From positions 1 to 64,000 of IMG/VR virus record IMGVR_UViG_3300023084_000017: DNA of 64,000 nt; one strand, written 5' to 3'. Of the stretch, positions 9,739 through 18,724 are shown one piece after another. Every line of letters starts with the position of its first letter. Position 1 is the first letter of the stretch. The position numbers and the translations under genes are program-made. The stretch is from a virus. The notes below the pieces were generated by a model. It saw only the letters and a program-made list of their open reading frames with translations. It was not told the DNA's origin and ran no database searches.

Positions 9739-10892
9739 TATTCAGCTACTTCCATATCTAATATTTGGTCGGTTCCTGAGGAATTTACTAATGTTAATTG
9801 TAGCGTACTGTTATCGGATTTCGCTGGCATTAATATATCGGAAGTTGTACCATCACTTTGCAATAAAGGTAAACTTCTCGTGCTAACACCTACATATCCC
9901 CCACTTCCAGAAACTGGGTCTGAAGTAGCTACATTAAAAAATTTATTGCGCAAAGGCATTCCTTGTGCAATTCCTGCCTCATTCACAAGAGGAACTTTAC
10001 TTGCCATAGAAAATGTTTTAGGAGTATTAGTTACAACTTTTACTTGATTCTGTGTATTGTCTGTTGTAATTGTTACTTTATCTCTATTACTGTCATATCT
10101 ACTATCTAAAGAAGTATCATCTTCAGATTCAAATGATAAAGTATCAGAAGCAGAACTTGCCGATAAAGTATTTTGATTAGTACTTGAAACAGCTGTAAAC
10201 GCATTCTGATTTAATTCACCATCAGTGTTTGCATTGATTGTTATTGAATCAGCAGCCGTATCTACAGTAAATGACACATTAGTACCAGCATTTAAGGTTA
10301 ATGTGTCTGTAGAACTGTCAGCAACTATCTCCTGACTATCAACTAAAAACTTTCTGAATGCCTCTCGGCCTGTATTTGTTGATGTATTTGTAATGGTTAT
10401 AGTATCTGTACTAGCATCTGTTGTTACAGATATGCCTGTACCAGCTGCGATATTTAGTGTATCACCAGCTTGGTCTGCTTCAATATCAGACTGTCCTGAT
10501 ACAGAAAGTGTTTTAAAACCGCTCTCTTGTGTAATAGGGGAAGACCAAGAGATATTACCAAAACCATCTGTAGTTAATACTTGTCCTGATGCACCTGTAT
10601 TTCCATTAATTAAAAGCTTTGCAGATAAGATATCAAGAGCACCATCTGTTGTTATTTGTAATCTCTCTGTATCATCAACACCAAATATAAGTTTCTTACT
10701 TGCACTTGTATTGATTACTAATGTTCCATCAGAAACAATTGATTGACCATCTAAGGCTAGGGTATGTTCGGAATCTATTAATTGGAGTACAGCATTACTT
10801 ATTGCGTATCCATAAGAACCATCGAGAATATGTTCGGCGAGAGCGTCGCCTGACATTTGGCTGCTAGATGTATGCGTTTGTATAACAGCCAA
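9738..10892 (-). CDS. Tail fibre protein
   Basis: 384 residues. The central region has two VSGQS-type repeats (TLSVSGQSDIEADQAGDTL followed by TDASTDTITI), the same repeat seen several times in the giant fibre immediately downstream. The N-terminus (MAVIQTHTSSSQMSGDALAE) is distinct and probably docks to the tail. The C-terminus (about 280-384) is non-repetitive. It probably forms the fibre base or a proximal segment for the giant fibre. Confidence 0.75.
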   Translation of the reverse strand: MAVIQTHTSSSQMSGDALAEHILDGSYGYAISNAVLQLIDSEHTLALDGQSIVSDGTLVINTSASKKLIFGVDDTERLQITTDGALDILSAKLLINGNTGASGQVLTTDGFGNISWSSPITQESGFKTLSVSGQSDIEADQAGDTLNIAAGTGISVTTDASTDTITITNTSTNTGREAFRKFLVDSQEIVADSSTDTLTLNAGTNVSFTVDTAADSITINANTDGELNQNAFTAVSSTNQNTLSASSASDTLSFESEDDTSLDSRYDSNRDKVTITTDNTQNQVKVVTNTPKTFSMASKVPLVNEAGIAQGMPLRNKFFNVATSDPVSGSGGYVGVSTRSLPLLQSDGTTSDILMPAKSDNSTLQLTLVNSSGTDQILDMEVAE

Positions 10893-10893
10893 T

Positions 10894-11163
10894 TTATCCT
10901 ACTCCTGGTATCTCACTTCCAAATGTTCCTCCCAATTGTTTGTATAAAAACTCCATTCTTCCTATTTCTGCTTTCACTTCTTGTACTGCTGACCACCACT
11001 CAGTGTACTCAGCATGGTTTTCATCTAGCCTGTCAACCATTAATGCAAAATGCTCTCTTTCTAAATCTTCAATTCTTCTTAGAACATAAGCTATTTTGTA
11101 ATTATGGTCGATAAACTTATAAGATATATTTAGTTCGTCTTTTTTTTGATTATCTTCAGGCAT
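10894..11163 (-). CDS. Small coiled-coil protein in tail region
   Basis: 89 residues, mostly charged alpha-helix. The central part LEREHFALMVDRLDENHAEY followed by EWWSAVQEVKAEIGRMEFLYKQLGG has heptad-like spacing. It aligns in pattern with the adjacent 65-residue protein (YDEWQANIAAKQAEIDALE then YVELEG) and, more weakly, with the early protein at 52682-52906 (HFAM). Probably a tail-associated or assembly helper protein; function unknown. Confidence 0.65.
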   Translation of the reverse strand: MPEDNQKKDELNISYKFIDHNYKIAYVLRRIEDLEREHFALMVDRLDENHAEYTEWWSAVQEVKAEIGRMEFLYKQLGGTFGSEIPGVG

Positions 11164-11165
11164 TA

Positions 11166-11363
11166 CTAACCTTCTAGTTCAACATAAGTTGCTTCAAGTG
11201 CATCTATTTCAGCTTGTTTAGCAGCTATGTTTGCTTGCCATTCATCATAATTAGAATCAGACTCTGTATAATTTTTTAATTCTAAATCAAATAAATCAAG
11301 TCTCAATATTCTTATTTTTTCAGATAAATGATTTAATTTATCTTGGTTGCTTAAATTTGGCAT
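11166..11363 (-). CDS. Small coiled-coil protein in tail region
   Basis: 65 residues; predicted single long helix with leucines and isoleucines at heptad positions (LNHLSEKIRILRLDLFDLEL, EIDALEATYVELEG). It overlaps the stop of the giant S74 protein gene by one base. Paralogous in pattern to its downstream neighbour (10894-11163), suggesting a local duplication. Could bind the hub or fibre trimers. Confidence 0.65.
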   Translation of the reverse strand: MPNLSNQDKLNHLSEKIRILRLDLFDLELKNYTESDSNYDEWQANIAAKQAEIDALEATYVELEG

Positions 11364-14300
11364 TATCCCTCCAACGCTTCGATTCTAGCAGTTAAATCTG
11401 AAATCTGTGTGCTTAGTTCTTGTACTGCTTTTACTAATGGACCTATCAATTGGTCATAATCCATAAAGTATCTATCAATTGTCGAATCGTGATTTACTAA
11501 TCTATAATCATCTAATGCTATTTGTTCATTAACATCTTGTGCTACAAATCCAAAATAGTATTCATTACTAGGGTCTAAAGGAACAGTTTGTTCAGTTCTA
11601 ATACAAGTACCTTCACCTTCTGTTTCACAATAATTACAAAGAGCATTTGGGTCTGAAGAACTGTCGCCACTTTCTCCACATACATAAACTGTTTCTGTGC
11701 CTAATTTATATTTTTTAGGACTTAATGTATTTATAAAATCTAATCCGTAATCTATATCTGCAATATCTGTTTTGAATCTTTCATCAGAACTTGTTACTTG
11801 ACCAGATGTTAACCAAAGAGAAGTCCATCTTTGTCCAGCAGTTCCTAAAGAATATGAATTGTTTGAACGAGGATTTACATTATAAGCATTAAAATTACCT
11901 AAGCTAAATGTATTAGTTGAAGAAGTAGTAGCAGACCAAGTAAAAGTATTTCCACTTCTTGATAGTCCAGAAAATAAACCGAAAAATGTACCAGATGTAG
12001 AAAAACTTATCGATGGACCAGTAGCTGTTCCAGCAAATGATATATCTGTTAATGCTGAAGTAACGAAACCACTATGACTGTGGTCACTCTCATTTACATA
12101 CCTTGCGTCACCCTCTGATTCAGTTAAATATTCTGAAGGTATAGAAGTCAAAAAACCGCTATGACTATGGTCTGTTTCGTTAACATATCTTGAGTCAGCT
12201 GTAGATTGAGTAAGAAAACTTGTATGGTCACTATCTGGATGTGTACCACCAGCAGTAACCCACTCAAGACCATTTGCTGTTTTACCTAATACTTCACCAT
12301 TTGAACCTACACCACCATATACACTTATATTTGAAGCATCTATGTGTAAGTAGGAATCATTTGACTCTGTATGTAATATATTATTTAAGCCATTTGTTAA
12401 ATATAAAGAGGATTTACTACCAAGAAAATCATTTTCTACATAAAAACCTGCATCAGTACCACCACTTGGATTATATGCTTGTTCTAAATAAAGAGATGGA
12501 TTAGAAGAACTACCGCTTGCGTTTATTGCTAATTGGTCTTGAATACTCACATAGTTGGTAGAACTTATAAGATTTAAACCTGTAGTTGTATTATTGTATA
12601 TAAAAGAATTTCCTAAAGATATAACATCATTACCACCGCCAGTAGGTGTAGTGCTTCTAGAAGGTAATCTAATAGTTATTGAATTAAATTCTGCATCACC
12701 ATCTGCATCTATTGCCCATCCAGATGAACCAGCAGTATAGTTTCCTGATATTGTTCCATTGTCATATAAAGTTATATATTGACCACTACCATTTTCTGCT
12801 CTTAAATAATTAGAGCTTATTTCCCAACCACCTATTTCTCCAGATGTAGCTGTTATTGCTCCTGCATTAGATACTTGAAATGGAGCTGAACCAATGCTTC
12901 CTGCACCGAGCCACATATTTCCATCAGTATCTACATGAAAACTTGTACTATCACTTCCACCAATATCAATAGTTCCGCCAGAAATATTTGAACCAGATAA
13001 ATCACCAGTAAATGTACCACTAGCACCAGAAATATCTCCACTAAAGTCTCCTCCAGCTGCACTCAAATCTCCAGAGAACGTACCTCCAGCACCACTTAAG
13101 TCACCTGAGAATGTTCCTCCTGCTGCACTTAAATCACCTGAGAATGTTCCACTAGCACCTGTGATATCTCCTCTAAAGTTTCCTGATTCAAATTCAGCTG
13201 TACCATCAGCATCTATTTTCCAACCAGCGGAACCAGGGAAATAGTTACTAGATTTAATAATTGCACTATCAGAAGTATTGGTTCCAACAATTATTTCTTG
13301 ACCTGCAATAGTTCCAGCAGTTATTTTTCCAGCAGTAAGTGTATCTATCTTTGCATCTGTTACTGCAAGGTTTTGTATTTTAGCAGTTGTAATAGCAGCA
13401 TCAGATATATTTGCAGTAGCTACTAAATTACCATTAGCTGATTGTTCATCAGAAGGGTCAGACTCATTACCAGCATTATCTACAGCTGTAAATCTCCAGT
13501 AATGTGTATCACCATTCGCAACTTGAACTTCTCCAATTACAGGTATTTGATTTCTTATCGAAGAAGCACCAACTAATAATTCTCCTACTAAATATTGTTC
13601 TTTATCATTTTGTGTAGACAGTGAAAAGCCAGAAGTTGTAGAAGCGTAAACATTTAAATGATGTGTATCTCTTTGTAATGTGTAATCAACTATAGAAGCT
13701 ATAGGGTTTCCATCATCATCTTCAGCTCTACCTAGGTTGTGAATAATCTGAACTCTTAATGCACCTGCCGCAACGGTATTAGCAGGACCAGGTTTAGAAG
13801 GTGCAGCAGTATCAATAGCTGTTGTTATAGTTCCAGTTGCTGGTGTGTCAGACGTATTAGCGTTAGTCAGTATTGGTGAAACTCTAACTGTGTAGTTAGT
13901 TGCTAATTGTAATCCTTCTATTGTAAAGTTGTTATCTGTATTCCAGTTAACAAATGAAGACTGGTATTCACCAGAACTATTAGTAGGTTTCCATTGAATT
14001 TGATACTGTAAACCATTTTGTATAGGAGTCCCATTATCGTACGTTGGTTCTTCCCATTCAACAAATATTATTGCATTGTCTCGACCTTGTGCATCTTGAA
14101 GTGTTGCAGATGTAAGTTTTAAATCTCCTTCAACTCCTGTGTCAGGATGCTTAGGTCTAAGTGGTGCATATTGTCTGTTGCCAGTAGTAATACCTGTAAC
14201 AGCAGAACTAAATCTTAAATCTTCTCCTAATCGTTTGTCTAAGTCACCAATGTCTAGCTGTGTGTTTCCTGATTCCCAAGATACATAATCTGTTAAGTCA

Positions 14301-16756
14301 ATATATTCAACTCTATAAGGTGCAGTAGTTCTTACTTTTCTTAGATAAACTCCATATCCATCTTTAACAGGCCATGTAATACCAGTTATTCTTATTTTCT
14401 CAGGATTGATGATTTGACCACGATATGCAACTTCATGTAAAGAACTTCTACCATCTTCTATTCTTTTTGCTTCTGTATCTTCAAACTTAATCTCTGGGTC
14501 ATAGACATATATCATGTCACCAATATTGAAGTCACCTTGAATCTCGTATTGTTCAAGTGATAAACTTAAAGTCTTTTTAATTTTCTTTAGTTCATTGAGA
14601 TAAGCTTGTGCTCTAGATTGTCTTTGCACATTAGGTATGTCGTTCTCACCTATGAACTGTACCCTCTCTAAAGGAGCACCATATAAATCTCTGTAAGGTG
14701 TATTTTCATCAAAAGCTTCTGCGTGGTCTGCTGATTGAGAAGAACCTTCAGCTTGTGTTAATAACTCTACACCAGAAACATAGTCTTCCGCATCGAATGT
14801 AGATGTAATAGATTCAGGTATTAAACCAACTATTGCTGGGTCTTCACCTGATGTGTCTCTAACTATAATTGCAGGTGGTTCATCTGAACCATGTCCTTGA
14901 AATAATACTTCTTTAAGGCCAGCATCTAATGTGGCATCAGTATTTATTCTATATTCTGTACCTAATTGTTCTGATACTTTATTTATTGCAGAATAAACAG
15001 ACTCAACATAATGGTCGCCATTATAAAGACCAGTAGTACTTGTTGTACTTAGTGTTGATGAAGGTGCTGTAAAATCCTCTGTATATAACGCAGAGCCTTT
15101 AGTAATTCTAAAATCATCAATATATCCATAAAAGTAATCAGCTCCCTGTGACCTACCTATTGAAAATTTAAGAGTTCCATCTCTAGTATTTCTTGTTAAA
15201 GCTTTGTTAGATGTCCATTGAGAAACCTTAGTTCCATTTTTAAATGTTCTAAATACATTACCACTTCTAGTAATTGCAAAGTGATTCCATTGACCATAGT
15301 CAATCGTTCCTAATGATTTACCATCAGCAATATCCCATATACCAGAATCAACATTGTTTGATATAGAGCTTTGTCCGAGCGTACTACGCATATACACTTT
15401 AGAAGTTCCACTTCCATCTTCATTCAGACCTAATATGAATGCAGGAGTTTGTCCATCGGGATTAGTTGCAAATACTGCACCATGTTTTGTTGCACTTCTA
15501 GGTGATGCTGAAACTTGGTTTCCATGATAAAACTTTTCATTCGGTTGCCAAAACTTTGAATAGTATTTTTGATACAGAGGGTCGTTCTGATAGAATGTTG
15601 AACTTCCTGGTTCGCTATCGTATATAGACCTATTACCTGTATAAATATCTGCAAAGTCAATTCCAGTATCAACTTGCTTTAAAGCAGACAATGGTCCTGT
15701 GTGAAAATCAACAGAAGGAGTTATAGCATCTAATGTTTCTTCACTTACTATAGTTCTCTTACTTGAATTAAATGCACCTAAGGAACCATCTAAACCAAAG
15801 TCAGTGTTTTTAATATCAGAAAAGTAGTCAGTAGATATTTCTACACCTTGATACCAGTCTGGGTCATTTAAAGGATTGAGTCCAGTAGGGAATGTTCTTG
15901 AAGCGTCTGTTCCTACTAGTTCATCAATATCATTATTTCTTCTATCTATTTGAGGTTGAACCCAGTAATACGTTCCATCGTAACCAACAGATGCTAACCA
16001 CATTATTGCGTATGCTGCGTCATTATAAGCAGTTAAGTCTGCAATAGCACTTACAGAAGTTCCATCAACATCCTTGTACAAAGAAACAAAGTATGAATAT
16101 TCAAAACTATCTGTACCTTGATGGAAGCAAAGACTAACCATCATATCAAAATGTTGTTGAGCTAAAGTTGTGTCATAAGGAAATGAATCTTCATGTCCAC
16201 TAAACACCGATTTAACTTTTGCGACAGATGCTGCTAATTTATCTTGAAGTAAATCTTCAGCTAAAGATTCAGAGAATACCATATTACTATCAGAGGAATC
16301 ATCACCTGTATATTTAATCCTTATTGCTTTACCAGTTTGTTGAGTACCTCCACTGTCTTTAAAGAAACCACCAGTAGAGTTTGTAGCATGTGCTTCTGTA
16401 AACTCAGCAGGAAAAGTATATGTAGTTCCACCAATGTCTATACCGTCTGTGTAAACTTGATGATATAAATTATCTTTTAATGGTTTACCATCAAAGGTTG
16501 TACCGTAACCAATCGTTAATGTTCCTCTTATCTTTGTATGAAAACCAGGTTCATAAGGAACTCTTCCGTAAAATTCAGATATGTAATTCGTTGAAGCAGA
16601 AGGTGGTTTAGAATCATTATCTTCATAGTCAACACCTGTTACAGATATTATTGGATAGCCATCGTCATATACGAATGGTATAAACTTTTCAGCATCTTTT
16701 ATTTTAGTTAAACCTGATGCAGATAAGCTTGCGTTAGTTAAATCAAATTGTGGCAT
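11363..16756 (-). CDS. Tail hub C-part: GH24 lysozyme, half LamG, hub, FN3, S74 chaperone
   Basis: 1797 residues. Residues 14-260: GH24 (T4-type) lysozyme, with KDAEKFIPFVYDD (Glu23, Asp31/32) and LTIGYGTTF. Residues 416-570: the second half of a LamG/concanavalin-type domain (YGQWNHFAITR, FSIGRSQG, GYIDDFRITKGSALY). Residues 575-810: tail-hub core (YLNELKKIKKTLSLSLEQ, GDFNIGDMIYVYD). Residues 870-1110: two fibronectin-III-like domains. Residues 1185-1260: GTFSGDLS-type repeats. Residues 1655-1797: intramolecular chaperone/peptidase S74 (SSDERFKTDI) ending in a coiled coil (ISDLTARIEALEG). The first LamG half lies at the end of the upstream gene. A cysteine-rich insert (four Cys, residues 1693-1718) sits inside S74. 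Probable roles are cell-wall penetration and adsorption at the tail tip. Confidence 0.8.
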   Translation of the reverse strand: MPQFDLTNASLSASGLTKIKDAEKFIPFVYDDGYPIISVTGVDYEDNDSKPPSASTNYISEFYGRVPYEPGFHTKIRGTLTIGYGTTFDGKPLKDNLYHQVYTDGIDIGGTTYTFPAEFTEAHATNSTGGFFKDSGGTQQTGKAIRIKYTGDDSSDSNMVFSESLAEDLLQDKLAASVAKVKSVFSGHEDSFPYDTTLAQQHFDMMVSLCFHQGTDSFEYSYFVSLYKDVDGTSVSAIADLTAYNDAAYAIMWLASVGYDGTYYWVQPQIDRRNNDIDELVGTDASRTFPTGLNPLNDPDWYQGVEISTDYFSDIKNTDFGLDGSLGAFNSSKRTIVSEETLDAITPSVDFHTGPLSALKQVDTGIDFADIYTGNRSIYDSEPGSSTFYQNDPLYQKYYSKFWQPNEKFYHGNQVSASPRSATKHGAVFATNPDGQTPAFILGLNEDGSGTSKVYMRSTLGQSSISNNVDSGIWDIADGKSLGTIDYGQWNHFAITRSGNVFRTFKNGTKVSQWTSNKALTRNTRDGTLKFSIGRSQGADYFYGYIDDFRITKGSALYTEDFTAPSSTLSTTSTTGLYNGDHYVESVYSAINKVSEQLGTEYRINTDATLDAGLKEVLFQGHGSDEPPAIIVRDTSGEDPAIVGLIPESITSTFDAEDYVSGVELLTQAEGSSQSADHAEAFDENTPYRDLYGAPLERVQFIGENDIPNVQRQSRAQAYLNELKKIKKTLSLSLEQYEIQGDFNIGDMIYVYDPEIKFEDTEAKRIEDGRSSLHEVAYRGQIINPEKIRITGITWPVKDGYGVYLRKVRTTAPYRVEYIDLTDYVSWESGNTQLDIGDLDKRLGEDLRFSSAVTGITTGNRQYAPLRPKHPDTGVEGDLKLTSATLQDAQGRDNAIIFVEWEEPTYDNGTPIQNGLQYQIQWKPTNSSGEYQSSFVNWNTDNNFTIEGLQLATNYTVRVSPILTNANTSDTPATGTITTAIDTAAPSKPGPANTVAAGALRVQIIHNLGRAEDDDGNPIASIVDYTLQRDTHHLNVYASTTSGFSLSTQNDKEQYLVGELLVGASSIRNQIPVIGEVQVANGDTHYWRFTAVDNAGNESDPSDEQSANGNLVATANISDAAITTAKIQNLAVTDAKIDTLTAGKITAGTIAGQEIIVGTNTSDSAIIKSSNYFPGSAGWKIDADGTAEFESGNFRGDITGASGTFSGDLSAAGGTFSGDLSGAGGTFSGDLSAAGGDFSGDISGASGTFTGDLSGSNISGGTIDIGGSDSTSFHVDTDGNMWLGAGSIGSAPFQVSNAGAITATSGEIGGWEISSNYLRAENGSGQYITLYDNGTISGNYTAGSSGWAIDADGDAEFNSITIRLPSRSTTPTGGGNDVISLGNSFIYNNTTTGLNLISSTNYVSIQDQLAINASGSSSNPSLYLEQAYNPSGGTDAGFYVENDFLGSKSSLYLTNGLNNILHTESNDSYLHIDASNISVYGGVGSNGEVLGKTANGLEWVTAGGTHPDSDHTSFLTQSTADSRYVNETDHSHSGFLTSIPSEYLTESEGDARYVNESDHSHSGFVTSALTDISFAGTATGPSISFSTSGTFFGLFSGLSRSGNTFTWSATTSSTNTFSLGNFNAYNVNPRSNNSYSLGTAGQRWTSLWLTSGQVTSSDERFKTDIADIDYGLDFINTLSPKKYKLGTETVYVCGESGDSSSDPNALCNYCETEGEGTCIRTEQTVPLDPSNEYYFGFVAQDVNEQIALDDYRLVNHDSTIDRYFMDYDQLIGPLVKAVQELSTQISDLTARIEALEG

Positions 16757-16760
16757 ACTA

Positions 16761-17453
16761 TCACGGAGTTAACCTATACTCCCACCATTCGATTGTAAAA
16801 TCTCTATCATCTAAATTTAATTCATCTTTGTAATCAATTAATACATGGTCTGATTCACCAGATAGATATAGAGAGCTACTTCCATATTTGCTTTCATCTG
16901 TAGATATTTCGGCATTATCCAAAAATGTAAATGTATTATCTGTATCAGAACCATCTGTTGTTGTTGTGGCACCATCTATGCCTTCAAAGTTCATTAAAAG
17001 TTTTGTGTTTTCTTTGGTAGGGTTAGTAATTGTTCCCGCTCTAATAGCTCTTTTCTTTCCTTCTGTTCCTTCTCTAAGTAATCCAAATGGTGAACCAGTA
17101 TCATTATCTAAAACATAAGATAATGTTTTTTCTTGATAAGACCTTTTAGCTGATAACCCACCTTTCTCTGCCACAGGCAATCCTCTAGTATCGTTATCAC
17201 CTAAGTATGAAACTAAACCAGCACCTTCTATTTCTACTGTTTCTTCCTCTATAGAAAGCTGATTAATAATACCAACATACTCTGCACTACTAAGCATAGA
17301 AGAATCATCTAACTCATCTTCTGAAACTCTCGCTGGCATAATGACCACATGTTCCCACGGTTCAATGCTATTTATAATAGAGTTAGGTACAAGGTTTATA
17401 TCTAAAGATACATTGAAGACTCCAGGAGCCATCAACTTTTCAGTTACGCTCAT
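16761..17453 (-). CDS. Tail hub N-part ending in half a LamG domain
   Basis: 230 residues. Residues 1-145 look like the N-terminal half of a siphovirus hub/minor tail protein (APGVFNVSLDINLVP, PWEHVVIMPARV, LSIEEETVEIEGAGLVSYLG, and a GTIT end). Residues 150-230 are the first half of a LamG domain (LLMNFEG, YGSSSLYLSG, LDDRDFTIEWWEY). The frame ends abruptly in two stops (TGA TAG) after RLTP. The remaining LamG half resumes at residue 416 of the next protein. The hub therefore looks split in two by an inserted lysozyme segment, and the two polypeptides may reassemble. Confidence 0.7.
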   Translation of the reverse strand: MSVTEKLMAPGVFNVSLDINLVPNSIINSIEPWEHVVIMPARVSEDELDDSSMLSSAEYVGIINQLSIEEETVEIEGAGLVSYLGDNDTRGLPVAEKGGLSAKRSYQEKTLSYVLDNDTGSPFGLLREGTEGKKRAIRAGTITNPTKENTKLLMNFEGIDGATTTTDGSDTDNTFTFLDNAEISTDESKYGSSSLYLSGESDHVLIDYKDELNLDDRDFTIEWWEYRLTP

Positions 17454-18724
17454 GCTTTCACCACCTTACAGTATTCAGATACATTATCTAAGTATTGGTC
17501 TCTTACGCTGTCACCTGTATTTTGTGAGAACACTGATAAGTCTGATTCATATAATTCATATCCTATAAAAGCTTTTAACTGTGTACCACCAGAAGTAGGA
17601 TAAATTAAACCTCTGACTAAATCTTCTGTAAATGAAGAAGGTGAACCAAGTAACCATTTGTTACCATCATCATCAACTGCACCTGCTTTTATATAACCTG
17701 TTGCAGTGTCTGCATCAGATGAAGGGTCTTCACTTAAACTTATATTTAATCTTGAACTTATAGGTGATTGATTTAATATCAATGAAGCATGGTGAGCACC
17801 TCTTCTTAAAGAAATGTCTAATGTAAGTCTATCTTGACCACTAGCTTGATAGTGAGAAGTTAATCTAATAATTCCAAGCTCTGGAGTATTTCTTAATATT
17901 TGTATAGTTTTCCAACCTCTAAATTCAGTAGCTAGCTGATTAGAACCAGATGGTGTTCCTCTGTGTATTGCCCACTCTGTTTCACTACCATAGCTAGTTG
18001 TATCCCACAAATAAGAAACAATTCTTGATTGTGTAGTATTTGAGCCAACTCTAATTTTAACAATTCCATTTTCAAGTATTGCACCAGCTGACACATTAGG
18101 AGATGCTAAGCCATTTCTTACTTGAGAGTCAGTAGTTATCCTGACAGAGCCTTTATAAAAGTCTGCTGGGTCAACATGAAACTGTGCATTACTTCCTCTA
18201 AGATTATTATCTCTTTTTATTCTCATTGTAACTGTATCGCTAGCAGTAGTTGTAGTTAAATCTCCAGCAACTCTAGTGCCATCTGTTGGGTTACTTTGGT
18301 GAAAGTAGTTGTAATGATTTCCTGGTGGACTATGAAACTGTTGTGATGTAGATGTAATAGAATGCGCATTATCTAATAGCTTTCCTGTTAACACAGACTC
18401 TTTTACAACTTCACCTACCTTTCCTAAGTATTCCATATCTAATGAGTAATTAAATCCACCCATTGAATACCTTGCAATATCTACTGAGCTATCAGTTAAG
18501 TAAACATATCCGTCAAAAGTAGAATCTCCATCGTATCTAAAAGGAACATATACTCCAGCTTGTGCCATAGAAACTAATTCATCTCTAATATATTTGACTG
18601 TGTCTAAATCTGTTTCAGCAATCTTTCCTTGTATTCTTAATTGCCTATCTCCACCACCACCAGAAAAATCTAATGATGCAGGAGAAGTGATATCTAATCT
18701 ACCTATGTGAACTTGATGTGCCAC
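17450..18724 (-). CDS. Distal tail protein-like baseplate component
   Basis: 424 residues located directly after the tape measure gene, the usual place of the distal tail protein. The N-terminal 125 residues include FSGGGGDRQLRIQGKIAET, YIRDELVSMAQAG, and VYLTDSSVDIARY followed by FNYSLDMEYLG, which fit a Dit/tail-tip fold. Residues 130-380 look like a beta-rich insertion (for example TVTMRIKRDNN, RGWKTIQILRN), possibly a carbohydrate-binding module. The C-terminus returns to ELYESDLSVFSQ. The start overlaps the tape measure stop by one base. Confidence 0.65.
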   Translation of the reverse strand: MAHQVHIGRLDITSPASLDFSGGGGDRQLRIQGKIAETDLDTVKYIRDELVSMAQAGVYVPFRYDGDSTFDGYVYLTDSSVDIARYSMGGFNYSLDMEYLGKVGEVVKESVLTGKLLDNAHSITSTSQQFHSPPGNHYNYFHQSNPTDGTRVAGDLTTTTASDTVTMRIKRDNNLRGSNAQFHVDPADFYKGSVRITTDSQVRNGLASPNVSAGAILENGIVKIRVGSNTTQSRIVSYLWDTTSYGSETEWAIHRGTPSGSNQLATEFRGWKTIQILRNTPELGIIRLTSHYQASGQDRLTLDISLRRGAHHASLILNQSPISSRLNISLSEDPSSDADTATGYIKAGAVDDDGNKWLLGSPSSFTEDLVRGLIYPTSGGTQLKAFIGYELYESDLSVFSQNTGDSVRDQYLDNVSEYCKVVKA

